From the NCBI GenBank assembly GCA_035041965.1, contig JAPYMA010000263.1, forward strand, positions 124,001-188,000: DNA of 64,000 bases, written 5' to 3'. Source of the DNA: Anisakis pegreffii. Lineage: Eukaryota; Nematoda; Chromadorea; Rhabditida; Anisakidae. The stretch's first letter is position 1; each line of letters opens with the position of its first letter. Under the pieces are notes generated by a model. That model was not told the DNA's origin. It saw only the letters and a list, made by a program, of their open reading frames with translations, and made no database searches. This document shows, piece by piece, positions 11,966 through 24,495 of this stretch. The position numbers were made by a program, and so were the translations under genes.

Positions 11966-13047
11966 ATGACGTCTCTCAAATTCCCTTCATGCAAGCGATA
12001 GAATGAATGTACAGTGGAAGTTTGATCGATGAACGCCTCAGTGCGAGGTCGATTCGGATTTCGCTCAGAATTTCGACAAAAACTTAATTCGATTCCCAAC
12101 CAGTCAAGGTAGCGAAGTTTCATTGTATAAAGTTGGAGAGCGGTTAAACTTATTGCCTTCAACGGAATATCTTTTGATAGTTTCTGTGATGAGCGAACTA
12201 TGTTGACATTCGGACTAATTTCCTTCGAATTCATCACTACTGAATTTCAATGCTTCATGTTTCAAGATCAATTAATTTTGCGTGTATACTTAAATTTCAC
12301 TTTTTCACATCTTAATAACAAATACATTCTGAACGAGGATGGCATTATCGTAATTACAAACATTGCAGTTTTTTTGCTGATCATTTCTTAGCGTGCGTGA
12401 ATTTTAGTGGCAAAAATATTTGATCGAAATGATTAGTCCAACAAGCGTCATGAAATGCTTGCTCCACTTTCATCAAACAACGAAAAGTGATGACTTCAGA
12501 CATAAATGCGTCAAAGCAGAGTGAAAAATCAAAATTTGCGTTTCGTCTACTTCCTTTTCGTTTCTAATCATTCACGAATCACGAGACGCTAGATTTTTTT
12601 GGGCTGTTTGATGAATTGAAACGAATTATTTCATGGTTTGTTTCACAATGTCATTCATCGAAAATGATTTCATTCGACGCCATTTTATTAGATACGCTCT
12701 CACAACATAATTGATCAGGCACAATTATTACGAAGTTTCCTATCCATGAAACGAAAAAATCGGTTCCACATTATTCGATCCAGAAATTCACCGTGTGGAG
12801 TAACAAACCACAGACTTTGGTCGCAATAAGTGAATTGTCTTGATCAGTTCCACCGCACATAGCAATGAAACTTTTGGAATGCTTTCATTGTCAACACAGA
12901 AACATGAAAATCCATAGACACACGAGCTGATCTTGAAGAATTTAACTTAGGAATGATAATAAATCTAGCGTATAATGCTTATAATAAGTACATTCTGTTG
13001 CATTTATGCTGAATAATTACGCAATATGTATACATCGAATATTATTG
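11966..13047. other. Non-coding interval after the minisatellite
   Basis: No gene that I can support. The 96-codon - strand frame at 11947-12237 runs into the minisatellite, has no family resemblance and no splice partner. Confidence 0.4.
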
Positions 13048-13486
13048 GGAGGGTGCGTAAGTTCGTGCGCGTTCATTAAAATTCAATTGTTCCGGCGAAA
13101 GTCCACGTTTCCGGAGAAGTGTCATATACCAATCGATAGCGAGTTTTCTGCTTTTTGCAAATGTTTTAGACGATCTACTGCAGATTTGTTTCCTTTGCTT
13201 TTTTAACGTGATGAAATTTTCAACGAAAAAACTTTCAAGTGTCAGGTGGACGAACAAGCGCATTTTCAACAAGTGCTACTTTTTGCATTCAGTGAGGGCT
13301 CAACGGGTCAAACCACCAGAAAACTGTGTGAAACAAAGTCAACAGAATGTTCTCATCCGTCAAATGATCAGAATCCGCGAAACCAAACGTCCACCCTAGG
13401 AAGACAATGGAAACCCTTCGGAAACGTGGGCTTTCGCCGGAATAATTGAATTCGAATAAAAGCGCACGAACTTATGCACTAACCCG
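13048..13486 (+). mobile_element. Internally deleted mariner-like element
   Basis: Terminal inverted repeats of about 60 bp: the left end reads GTGCGTAAGTTCGTGCGC from about 13053, and the reverse complement of the right end reads GTGCATAAGTTCGTGCGC. The two arms stay similar through TTCCGGCGAAAG and CCACGTTTCCG. Inside, 13246-13320 (+) translates to a mariner transposase N-terminal remnant (EQAHFQQVLLFAFSEG, then RKLCE). The rest of the transposase, including all catalytic Asp residues, is missing. About 440 bp, so non-autonomous. Confidence 0.8.
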
Positions 13487-14567
13487 TTGAAGTAACACCT
13501 CAGATTGCTAGAGCATCGCAACCGAAATTTGTTTTCGAGATCAACTGAGTTCAACGACAGCCACTTTACCGACTGTATCCTCTATATGCACTTGGAATTG
13601 CGCAAAATCAGGGAACGATAACTTAAATGAGAAACAGTAAGTGGAACATCCTCCTTCACAGAATCATTCGAGCTGAACAAGCACTCAAAATTGAAAGCAT
13701 CTTCGATCAATAATGCTAAGTAAGGCAAACGCATTAGTCGTAATTCGCATTGATTGATCAACTAATCGATCGCGATTGATCACTCAACATGGTTTATCGA
13801 TTGCTTGAGAAATTATCTTCAAATTATGAGTTCCTTATTAAACGAGACCAGTAAAGCTCGCTGAATGTTGATGAAGTTCTACTTAAATAAAGAGAAATCA
13901 TTTGCAAAAATGCGATGTTTATTTCAACCTTCAATCGAGTGCAGAGTGGTGCTGTAACGAGTAACATTGTCCTGCTGGAAGTGAAATTTTATGTGACAAG
14001 TAACATAAAATAACGATAATTACGAAAGAATTCCCGGAGGGTCTCAAACAAAGAAACAAAAGTTCGAAGAGTATTTCAGTGCTTGAATACTTCTCAAAAA
14101 TTTTTCGAAATCGACTCTGATCGCATGCCTTGCAATCGCTTATTGAACTTCCTCAGTAGCACAGTCAACATCCATGATAGAAAATTTCAGTGTGAATGAA
14201 ACTTTCATTGCTCACAATTTAGAGAATGTTTATGCACAAATAACAACCAGTTTCCGAGAATTTTATTGACTAATGATAATAAATCTCCTTGCAATGTATA
14301 CAATGTGAAATACATTCTGTGGCACGAAAATTGAAAAATTACGCCGTATTCTGTACATTGAACACCTAATTAGCACATTAAGCTCGCTGAGCTGTTCAAC
14401 ACAAATTCGGCTTGAAGATCAATGAAGTTCAACGATATGCGTTTGGAGAAAGGCAAATCAGGACATGAACGTTTCTGCAGAAACTTGATCGGGAACGTTT
14501 TCAGTCGACAGCAGATGGCTTTGGAGAGTGAAAGTTGCCTCTCATGCAGGACAACTGTTTAGAGGCA
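13487..14567. other. Intergenic, downstream of gene B
   Basis: AT-rich; no exon-like open frames. Confidence 0.4.
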
Positions 14568-15251
14568 TTAGGGCATGAAGTTACTAAGCATTCCACCAAG
14601 TTCACCACCAATCGATGATCCAATCGAGCGAGCCATCCCCCTGAAAATCCACTTTTTAAATTCCACCTATTCGAATTCCTGAGAATATCACTTATAAGTA
14701 GTATTTATTGTTAACGTGAAATTGATTGTCGAATTGATTTTACTCTCTGACAACATGAAATCGATCATTAGGTGACCCATTGAGCAGCATAGCATTAAGA
14801 GCATTTTTTGCCAGTAATTCAAAAATTTGTCAATGCCTTCCGAAGAAATCATTCATCATTAATTGATCTTCACTAAGTTTAGATTGTCTTCATAAAAGGA
14901 TCCCATGCTCAATGTCTCTGTACCGTATCAATCAAAAACTTACTGCAATCCTCCACCACCTTGCCCACCGTACCTGCCTTGCCCACCGTACCCGCCTTGC
15001 CCACCATATCCTCCATAGCCACCGTACCCACCTCGACCACCATATCCTCCATAACCACCGTATCCGCCTGGCCTACCGTAACCTCCATAACCGCCGTACC
15101 CACCTTGACCGCCGTATCCTCCGTACCCACCTTGACCGCCGTACCCACCTTGCCCACCATATCCCCCAAATCCACCGGTTCCACCATAAAATTGTGCAAT
15201 ATTCGACTGTGCGAAAACAATGACGCAAATAAGCAAGGACAAACGGTACAT
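14568..15251 (-). CDS. Small secreted Gly/Tyr-rich peptide, family member B
   Basis: Two exons, 14944-15251 and 14568-14640, phase-2 intron with a GTAAGT donor and TTTTCAG acceptor. The product is 126 aa. The signal peptide starts MYRLSLLICVIVFAQSN; QFYGGTGG follows the probable cleavage site. A long run of GGYGGQGG/GGYGG repeats fills residues 25-100. Exon 2 encodes GMARSIGSSIGGELGGMLSN and ends FMP. This is the longest GY repeat of the four family members. The open frames on the opposite strand and in the other frames over the same DNA are shadows of the GGTGGN repeat. Probably a secreted structural or antimicrobial-type peptide; role inferred from composition only. Confidence 0.85.
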
Positions 15252-15589
15252 CTTTCTCTAAAATTATTGCAAAAAATCACTTTCATTCGATGAAACCTGA
15301 AAAAATGCGAGTATCCGCATTCGATGACGCTAAAGGAAACTTATCAATCACGATTGACTAAATGAACAACTGAATAACCGTAGTAAGTCAATCGATTTGG
15401 ATCGAGGATATTGCTTTGTTCAACTATGGATTTTCTATTTGATAAAATAAGTGAAATTCTTTGACTGTTGATGATGATCTAATCAAATAAGCAAAGGTCG
15501 GCCATTCGCACGAATGCGCTGGTCGTTTGAATCGTGCACGAATTGGTGATGGGAACGAATGACAATGTTTGATAAACGGTTTCAGTTTG

Positions 15590-15600
15590 TTTTATAAGCA
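15590..15600 (-). promoter_or_regulatory. TATA box of gene B
   Basis: GCTTATAAAAC on the - strand, about 345 bases upstream of the gene B ATG. Candidate 5'-UTR intron acceptors, TTTTTTCAG and AATTTTAG, lie between it and the ATG. Confidence 0.5.
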
Positions 15601-18090
15601 GTCAAGTAATGCAAGGTCTTGTGATGCAAAAAAATGATCCAATCATCAAGACCACTTCAAACTGAATGGAACATGCCAAGCATAACACTTTCTTTTCAAA
15701 GTGAACAACTGTCATAAAGTTAATTTCTGTCAGCGTTTTTCGTTTAGTTAATCGCCTAATTCGATGAATTCAATTTCTTTGTGCAGTCATCTGATCGTTG
15801 TAACCAACGAGATTCTTTTCTACAGCGAAACTCAACAAAATCGAATTGAAAAAAAAACTTCTTCAATGAAGTTTCAACAGCACCTCAAACATTCAATGGA
15901 TGCGTGTTTTCATTCACATGCGAACAGAGAAATTGCGCAATTGCGCTTACACAACAATATTTCAATGGAATGCACATAGAAAAGACTATTGGATCTGGTG
16001 AGTTGACGTACAACGATAGAAAGTTATGCCGCAGAGGCCTTTTTGTCATTTCAAGGACTCGTTGATTTGATGAATTAATTAATGTTCCGTAATAATTTAA
16101 TGGATTGCTGCGAAATATGAATATGAATATAATAATTTATGGTCGGTGGATATGATAACTTGATACAATTACACGAATACAATTCAATTTTCACAATATT
16201 TCAGTATATAATCACGATTATATTTAACCTCGTACAATAAATGTAAAGGCCCAAACGTGGGTAGTATATTTGATAATGCAATTAGCAGAAGTATTAATTA
16301 CAATTTGATGATCACAATATTTCAATAGTATCAGTAATTATAAACTCTCCCATACATGGGAGTAGACGACTGTAGAGCAATGTAGATTACGACTGGTAGC
16401 TAGATGATTTGATCCTCCGATGATTTTGATGCCCCCTTCGTCCATACAATAGCCGTCTTCTATACGCGGTCTTCTTCGGTGCGTTCTCAAATTCCTGAAA
16501 GATAATATTCGTAGATAACATTCTTTGCTACATTTTCTCAACTTTCAAATAATGCCATTGTTTTGACTATTAGCATGCATTTTATCTGAATATGCAACAA
16601 ATATGTTGCATTTCCCAGATGTGCATCTTTCATATTTTGATCTATACATTTCATCCAAATGTTATTTTAAGAATTCTGAAAGTGTAATGTTTACAAATTA
16701 AATGATTGTATTTTCCAGTTCAAACCGAAATTCCGTTTATGTTTGCTCTCAATTGGAATCGTTCATTGATGTTCGGTGTTTATTGGAAACCAGTTATAGA
16801 ACTCATTCTGTCATTGCTTGGAAGCATGCGAAGTGGCGTAGGGATTGAACGTGGATGCGCCTAAGGCTAGTATTTATCAATGGAGTAATTTAACTCTACC
16901 ACACATTTTTATTCGGTCGACTAGTAATCATTTCATTTAGTGATCACTTTTACAAGATTCGACTAGTGACCACTTTCATCCCATGTGGTTTAGAAGGTGA
17001 GTGAAGTCAACAACGATTAACAAATTCACCATGAAACAGCCGGATGCCGAGCAAGACTTCTTTATAAAATGTCCTTTGTGATAGTGTGAGAGACGAGAAA
17101 ACGCGAAATAGTTCTAGATCTTTACAATATACTGATGGTAACTGACCGAAGTTCGACCAAATTCAAAAATTGGGATTCTGAGCGAATAATTTTGAAATTC
17201 ACTAGGAATACTCACTTTCAGAATCTCAAAAAAAAAGAAAGAATTCGGTCGGATTCCAAAGGAAAACTTTGAAGTCGGTCAAAATTTTCGGGTTCAAACA
17301 CAAATTTCGTTCGTTTATCACTCCTACCAGAATTTTATGTTAAGGATCATCGTTTTCGACGCCTAATACGGCGGTCGTACTGGTAGAGCGTTCCTTTAAC
17401 TCTTCATAAAATACCAATTATTAGGAGAAAATTGCTCAAGTGTTACGCATATAGAAACGGAAGTTTGAAGTATAAGTCAACATCTGGATACATTTCGAAA
17501 GTTCAGCGAAATCGATTCTAACTGGATGCCATTTCTCACTGTAATAGTGAGAAAGTTTAAAGCATGATTGCATGGCATTCAGAAAACTTTCGAAGTTTGC
17601 ATTAAACATTTTGATAATTCACTGAACTTGATCGGAATCCTACCGAACCCAGACATTCTGACCGCCTTCAAAGTATTCTTTTCGAATCCAACTGAATTCT
17701 TCTTACTTTTTGAAGATGAAGTTGGAAATATATTTGAAAGGTTCCTCTCAAATATACCTCCGATCGCTGACAGTTGAGCGCATATTTAAACGCAACGAAT
17801 AGTTTTTCGAAAATTTTATTTCGAAGCAACAGTTCGATATGCACATTTGAAGTTATACAATCTTGCTTCATAATCGTTTCTTTACTCATTGAACATAAAC
17901 ACAACAAACATAAAAATTTCTTGTGAAGGAACCATATGAATTCATTTGTACAGTGTTTTACAGCGATGAAAGAATAAATCGACCGAATTGATTCATCAAT
18001 TGCTGCTGTGATTCAATGAGTGCGAGAGAAATTGTTGAGAAACGAGAGATCGAGTGATCACGTCGGTGTTGATGACAACCACTGAACAAA
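15601..18090. other. Interval between genes B and C
   Basis: Mostly featureless AT-rich sequence. It includes two diverged copies of a 120-bp unit near 16193 and 16314 (both start CACAATATTTCA) that each contain a short hairpin: CCCAAACGTGGG at 16251 and CTCCCATACATGGGAG at 16347. ORFs at 15764-15979, 17568-17777 and 17668-17907 have no recognisable content. Confidence 0.4.
16387..16494 (-). CDS. Possible terminal exon, unrecognised, very basic
   Basis: A CTTTCAG acceptor precedes 36 codons ending in TAA. The peptide starts EFENAPKKTAYRRRLLYGRR and continues with His, Arg and Ser. There is no clear upstream exon, and the hairpin-bearing repeat overlaps the end of the neighbouring sequence, so this may be chance. 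Confidence 0.2.
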   Translation of the reverse strand, partial: EFENAPKKTAYRRRLLYGRRGHQNHRRIKSSSYQS

Positions 18091-18681
18091 TCACTTCCCA
18101 AACATACCCAACATACCAAGGTCTTCTCCAAGTTCGGCGCCGAGCCGTGCTCCCATCATTTCGTCATATCGTCTGGAATTTCAGCTCCAGTAAAGTTCCA
18201 TACTTAGATGATTCATACTAACGATTCTAACGATTCGAAGAGACTTGAATATTCTCAGTGGTAAGATGAAAATTGCAGACAGAAAATTATTTAGGTCATA
18301 CTGTGAATTGAAAAATGATATCTGAGTTATTCACTAAACTGATTTTGAATGTTGAGAGCAGTGATTATGATTGATTCATATTATTATCGTATGATCGATT
18401 ATGAGAAATCACAATGAAGGATAATGAATCGTTCCTGTATTTGCTGAGTGTCAAAAGGTTTGGTTATTGCTTTCTTCAGAAAACGAACAATATTTTCTTG
18501 TAACTTACACTTCTCCTAATCCACCATAGCCACCATATCCACCATAACCACCATATCCACCGTATCCACCATAACCACCATATCCACCGTAGCCACCGTA
18601 AGGACCGTATCCACCAAAGAATTGTCCAGTACTTGACTGGATAAACAGGATTACACAAACGAGCACGATTGGACAAAACAT
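18091..18681 (-). CDS. Small secreted Gly/Tyr-rich peptide, family member C
   Basis: Two exons, 18509-18681 and 18091-18172, phase-2 intron (GTAAGT donor, TTCCAG acceptor). The product is 84 aa. The signal peptide starts MFCPIVLVCVILFIQSSTG; QFFGGYGPYGG and perfect GGY repeats follow up to residue 54. Exon 2 encodes VRYDEMMGARLGAELGEDLG and ends MLGMFGK. The RY(D/G)xM motif after the junction is shared with gene A, and the SIGG/LGAELG spacing with gene B. Same orientation as A and B, about 3 kb from B, consistent with tandem duplication. Confidence 0.82.
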
Positions 18682-19054
18682 CTCTCTTCAAATGACACAT
18701 GTAACAAAATGTGTTCAGAGGAACTTTCTTTGGGTATGCAAGAACAATCGGTAGGAAGTATTATAAATTCAACAAGAATCAAAAAAACGAATGAAACAAT
18801 CTTGGTGATATGCATAATTGCAAAATAAATATCTATAGTAAGAGGCTTGAATTATCAATAATGATTGAATAAGAATTTGCTTTGAGAAGGTTTCAGTTCA
18901 CATGAACATTCACCATTACTCATTGTCGACGCAATTTCTATCACCTAAGTTGTTTTGACTATGGGAGGAATCATATGAACAGCATAAACGATTGAAGTGG
19001 GTACATGCTGGGTCTATGTACCGCTAACAATGTCTGATGGTTTGCTTCAGTCGG

Positions 19055-19064
19055 CTTTATAAGC
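19055..19064 (-). promoter_or_regulatory. TATA box of gene C
   Basis: GCTTATAAAG on the - strand, about 379 bases upstream of the gene C ATG. Seven bases (GCTTATA) match the box of gene B exactly, with an adjacent GC-containing flank. Confidence 0.45.
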
Positions 19065-19701
19065 AACCCGGGAGAGTCCTCAATTCAAAATAATTCGAGT
19101 ACAGTTCGAAGAAGATTGCTACGCCAAACGACAGAACAACAGCACACACATTCAGCGGTTAGTGCACCTGAACAACAACTTTTCTTCAGAGATTGTCGTC
19201 ACATCACTCTGTTTTTTAGAATTTGCATCATTAATCATGTTCATTATGGTTCATTCAAACAACCAGCTTGTGAAAAGTGAAACGAAGAAAAAACAAATGA
19301 TAGTTATTAAACGGCGTCACATTTCATTTCTTCTTCAACAAGCAGCGAAATGATCGCATAAAGACATGAAGATTCCAGAGTACAAGGTTCAAAACGAAGT
19401 CTTACATTCAATGACGTAAACATTACATGGGACTATCAGTTCAAAATCTATCAGAGTGACATTAAAATGTTCTGTGAGCAACAGCAATTCTCTGGTAATG
19501 ACGTCAATGGTAATCATTCATGCGATTCGTCAAATTATCATTTATTATATTATCTGTTTGGCGAATTTTTGAAAAAAAACCAGCATCACTCATCGGAAGT
19601 CATGAATCAGAAAAATTCTCAAAAATCATCTCAATTTGACCGACATCACCTAATCACTGCGCATTTCTCTTGATGAAATTGCTCAAATTGTTACTATTGC
19701 T

Positions 19702-20400
19702 ATGGGAAGGGCACTTTCCCCCCTTCAAGCAGAAATAACTGCATTCGGTGATCGCTTGGAAAAGATTGAACACCATCTAAAATTAATTGAAGATCACCTC
19801 GTAAACTCACCTAAAGAGACTACCCCCGCCAAATCAACAAAAGCCCGTTCGTACGCAAGTGTTGCCTCATCATCTTTATCTTCAACTCCTGATCCTGTGG
19901 CTATTGCCATCCATGTAAAGGCTATTGAAGAAGACCGCATAAACCAATCACGCCAGAAATGCTTGCTGATTCATAATATTTCTGAGCAAAATTCTGATAC
20001 TGCTACTGAAAAATTTGACGCCACTATTGCAAATGACTTAGCAATTTCTACAAGCGTCAAACGAAATTCTGTGAAGAGGGTTTCTCGCATTGGCCGGAAA
20101 GTATCGGATCGACCAAGACCATTGAAAATCGAGGCCGTCTCCCTCGAAACTTCGAAGACTCTCGTGCGATAGTTCAGGAAGTTTCGCAGCACTCGGGAAG
20201 ACCTAAAAAATTGCAAGGCTGGTCTGGATTATTCGGAGCCAATTCTGGAAATGTACCGAAATCTATGGAAAACGGCGCTGGAGCGAAACGCGAAAGAAGG
20301 TGTAATGCGTTGGATCGTGTCGGACGATGTAAAGCTCGTCGAGATCAAGCAAAATCGACAGCCACACGAAACCCGTCGCGGAACACCCAAAAACAACCGG
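19702..20400 (+). pseudogene. LINE ORF1 remnant
   Basis: Starts MGRALSPLQAEITAFGDRLE, a coiled-coil-like segment, then a Ser/Thr-rich linker and a region with SRIGRKVSDRPRPLKIE that resembles the RNA-binding part of nematode CR1-like ORF1 proteins. It stops at 20172 and continues in another frame (TREDLKNCKAGLDYSEPILE, then ERNAKEG). Not functional as it stands. Confidence 0.6.
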
Positions 20401-20419
20401 AAATAGGTTCGAATGTGAA

Positions 20420-21108
20420 ATGCGCTTTATTAAATTGCCAATCGATTAGAACAACATTGATTTGTTAGAATTTTTTGCATTTCAAAATGATTTAGATTTA
20501 TTATTTTAAACAGAAACTTGGTGTCACATCAGTATAATGTATTTCGTTGTGACAGAAAAGATGGCGGCGTTTGCGTACTTTCTCGTAAGCGAAATCAAGC
20601 TGCCTGTATGGCTCAGTCACATGACACCAGCCATAATGAACGTATAATCGTTGACCTTTTCTGCGCATCATCATCCTCGAGGATTAGAACCATTCTGATA
20701 TATCACCCAAATCACAATAATGTTCCATATGATTATCTCTCTGACTCCATTACTGATTATATTAATGCTTCTCAATTTCCATCCATCGTTCTCGGAGATT
20801 TTAACGCACCTCACATAAATTGGAATGATAACACCGCAGCTGATAATAACTGTAGAAAAATACTGCACTTTGCACAAACAAACTCACTGACACAATTGGT
20901 CAACTCACCCACGCAGGGAAACAATCAACTCGACCTTATTTTCTGTAATCATAACGATGCTGTTTCTGATGTCAAAGTACGTGAAACTTTCAGCGATCAC
21001 TGTGCTGTGTTTTTCAAAATTAATATCCAAAAACCTCGTTCCACTGACACTTTAGAAACTTTCGTCGCAGCGATTTCATCACAGCTAATTATATCTTATC
21101 AAATATAG
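20420..21108 (+). pseudogene. LINE apurinic-like endonuclease remnant
   Basis: Begins around CALLNCQSIR, loses frame near 20466, and is recovered from 20518. Endonuclease motifs are visible: GGVCVLSRK, FPSIVLGDFNAPHINW, NNQLDLIFCN and FSDHCAVFF, which carry the catalytic Asp, Asn and His positions. Ends at a TAG at 21108. Confidence 0.75.
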
Positions 21109-21326
21109 ACTGGTCTTCAAAATTCCACTGTCTTAATGTAGTAAAATGCTATAATGAATTCTTATCTGTTCTCATGTTTGTCATCGAACGTACGGTGCCA
21201 CTCTTACAAAACACAGTACCCAAATCACATTAAAAACTTTTCAATAGGAAAAGAAATGTTTGGAGATTAAAAGGAAACAGTATCGAGTACAAGAGACTAA
21301 AGGACATCTGCAATTAGGCCACTAGA

Positions 21327-23144
21327 GTGCACGTTAAACAAAAGGAACGGAAACCGATCGAAAAGGGTACGGTGCAATCATTTTATAAATACGTCAAAAG
21401 CAAGCTCAAAACAACCACTCAGTCAGCCGCCATTAAAAGTCCGGACAGAACGATGTGCTACGATAACAAAGGAAAGTGTGAAATATTGAATAACTATTTC
21501 AGTGAAGTGTTCGTTCAGGATGATGGTTCATTACCAAGTCTATCAATTTGCACAGCTAGCCAACTAAATTCAGTAGATTTTGACCCTTTCATTGTTGAAA
21601 AGTATCTATCTCACTTACCCAGCAAACTCTCTCGGACTTCAGACAGTCTCCCCGCTGTGTTCCTAAGAAACGTTGCTGCTGCTATTGCATATCCATTGTC
21701 TTTAATTTATAAAGCTTCGATTTTAACTGGCGAAATACCATCTATATGGAAGAAAGCTATTATTGTTCCAATGCATAAAAAAGGAGGACGAGAAAGCCCA
21801 ACAAATTATCGGCCAATATCTCTGACACATAGCGTTTGCAAAGTCATGAAATCAATCATCAGGACAAGAATACTTTTTCATGCTAAACAATATTCACTCA
21901 TCTCAGACTCCCAGTTTGGGTTCAGATCCAAAAGATCAACTTGTTCCCAATTGCTTTCAACGCTATCATCTTGGTTCCATCGTTACAATTCAAATCTCTG
22001 CACGGATGTGTTATATCTCAACTTCGCAAAGGCGTTCGATAAGGTCTCTCATGCAAAACTTATTCATAAATTATCACAGTATAATATCGGTGGAAATCTG
22101 CTGAAATGGATTACAAATTTCCTTACAGGCCGTCCATAATGTGTTGCTGTCGAAAACTGTCCGTCCAGAAAATCAGCAGTGGCATCTGGTGTTCCTCAAG
22201 GCTCAGTGTTAGGGCTGATACTTTTCCTATTGTATATAAATGATCTACCAGAATGCGTGCGTAGTCATTGCTCGGTATATGCTGATGACGCTAAATCGTT
22301 CGTCACCTATAATCCAACCACTCTGAGGTCTCCTTTGCAAGAATCTATCGAAGAAGTTCACAGATGGATAGAAGCCTGGCAGATGGAGCTGTCCATCGAC
22401 AAATGCTCTGTTCTGTACATTGGAAACCGTAATGAAAAAGTTTCGTATAACATAGGCAATCATGTCTTGGAAAGTGCCGATAGCATTCGTGATCTTGGAG
22501 TGCACATATCTGAAGATTTGTCATTCACAAAACACATTCATCACATTGCAACACTTGCACATACACGAAACAACCTCATTCTCCGCACATTTAGCACAAA
22601 CAATCCGCACACACTATTCAAAGCATTCATCACCTACGTCCGTCCCATCCTCGACTACTGTTCCATCATATATTCCCCAATTGATGTAAATAATGTAAAT
22701 ATTCTTGAAAATGTACAGAGATCTTACTCGAGGAATGTTTATAATCGTTGTTGTATTACACCACGCAGTTATATGGACCGTATTAAAAAATTTAATATTG
22801 TTACATTAGAACTGAGACGACTCCAATTTGATTTGATATTTGTTTATAAAATACTTCATTCTATGATCGATATAAAAATGGAATCACTCTCTGAATACAC
22901 GTACAGTCGCACAAGAGGTCACACACATCGTTTAAAAGTTTCGCATTTAGCACATACCAACAAAGTATCCCAATTCTTCGCACATCGCATCATAAACACC
23001 TGGAATGCACTGCCTCAAGAAGCAGTCGAGGCAAACACGCTAGCACGATTCAAAGCACACCTCACGGCACTATCTTATAATTGTAACCAAGTCGAATATC
23101 ATTTTCAAAACACAAAACATAAATCTAAAGAATTTCAGATATAA
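21327..23144 (+). pseudogene. LINE reverse transcriptase with one nonsense codon
   Basis: One continuous frame of 606 codons broken only by a TAA at 22137-22139. RT motifs in order: GGRESPTNYRPISLT, SQFGFRSKRSTC, LNFAKAFDKVSH (first catalytic Asp), SGVPQGSVLG, and SVYADDAKSF (the YADD box). The C-terminal HRIINTWNALP is typical of CR1/jockey-type elements. It is less decayed than the 5' parts of the same element. Confidence 0.85.
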
Positions 23145-24160
23145 CCCAAACAGAACGTTTGATATCTTCAATTCAAATCTCGAAGGCAAAAGATTCCCAC
23201 AAACAAATCCTAATCAACAACAAAATGTTATGAGAAAATCTATTACAGGTCGGAAGTGAAGTATGGGTACTTAAGGAGAGAAGTGCGAAAGAACGGGGTC
23301 GGTCGTTCGGTTAATCAGTCAATCAGTCAATCGTCAGTCGTCAGTCAGTCAGTCCAATAATTCAGTTCAAATAAATCAGAAGTCAAGTGTAATGATCAGC
23401 CAATATATCAACTCTCATTGAAGCCGTCGAAGTGTTTGATTTGTCAGCAACAATTCAGTAATTGTATTGATTGACTATATTCTGTGAAGACTACATAATT
23501 GTTAGCACCTAAGTAGGTCCTTTATCTATCACTGCTGATTGTACTGTAATCAACTGGAAAGTTATACTGTCATAATCATTGTATTGTTAAACTATATTCA
23601 CGCTTTCACTGTAATTGACAATAAATTCTATATTAAACTCTCGGTCGCATATCCACCGACATCATTATTTTCACTTAATTTGATAAAAACTTCTCTCATT
23701 CGCAGCTGAAGTTCCATACATCATTCACACAGTTTCAATACCTGAATATTCTTGTCACACATGGCCCTCAACTGCATTACAATTTTTTGCCATTGATATC
23801 TTTTAAATTTTTTTGTTATTATCATTTTCTTGTTATTCTGTTTTGCTTATTCAACTTACCCGCATGATGACAGTGCGCTACGCCTTTCATGCTGTACTAT
23901 TGCTTGTACACATTTCTTACTCGGCAATAAACTATCTATCTATCATTCTTTGGAATCTACTACGGAAACCTCTACACAATCAACCCGATAAAAGCCCAAT
24001 GAGTTCACCCATAAAATCGCTAAAAACGCTTTCCTAGTAGTCGAGTGAAACTTCGTCTGATATTACATCGATTTTGTCTTCAAAAAAGTGATTTGTTTTG
24101 TAGTAATGGTGAGAAAAATTCAGAAAAACATGCGAGAGGGTTCAGAAAAAATTCCTGCGG
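23145..24160. other. Non-coding; LINE 3' flank and interval
   Basis: Contains a TCAGTCAATCAGTCAATCGTCAGTC-type simple repeat near 23313-23355 and AATAAATTC near 23620. It could include an LTR-like sequence, but no target-site duplication supports this. No gene seen. Confidence 0.35.
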
Positions 24161-24495
24161 AAGCATTGGATTATAATCATCGACTGAGGCAAAACAACGA
24201 AGTGGAGAAAATTCTGTTCACTCGCTAAATCCGTTCGGTGATGCCAGAACGGTGCAAAATTTCAAACCCATCAGTACATGACAAATGGCAATAGCAGTCT
24301 CTTTTTATTTGCACAGTGGAACAATTATTGTCGTTGCGAAACAAAAGTTCGGAATTTTATGATTTGAAGGCAACTACTTTCTTGAACATCAAATCAGATA
24401 CGATTCAATTACTCCAAAATACAACTACACTTCATTCACAAATTGAAAATTTTAAAGAAATCAAATTTTGATCCAATTGTTGGATGACAGATCAA

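Larger units (their letters stand above)
19673..23144 (+). mobile_element. Decayed CR1-like non-LTR retrotransposon (LINE)
   Basis: Successive fragments in one orientation: an ORF1-like coiled-coil protein, an endonuclease and a reverse transcriptase. Stops or frameshifts break it near 20172, 20466 and 20515, between 21108 and 21327, and at 22137-22139. I cannot define the ends, and no poly-A tail or target-site duplication is evident. Confidence 0.85.

Noticed and set aside
11947..12237. 96-codon - strand frame beside the minisatellite
   Set aside because: Ends inside the repeat, no motif, no splice partner.
14909..15293. Three further long open frames over gene B, on both strands
   Set aside because: They are shadows of the GGTGGN repeat; only the - strand frame with a signal peptide, donor and exon 2 makes a gene.
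17140..17310. Small inverted element with CTGACCGAA / TTCGGTCGG ends, also hinted at 25550-25605
   Set aside because: Arms are short and imperfect, and the copies do not align beyond the GACCGAA core.
23226..23661. Possible LTR (TGTTATGAG ... CCACCGACA)
   Set aside because: TG/CA ends and AATAAA are present, but the flanking five bases do not match and no second copy is clear. A GTCGGTGGATATG match near 16142 in inverse orientation is too short to decide.
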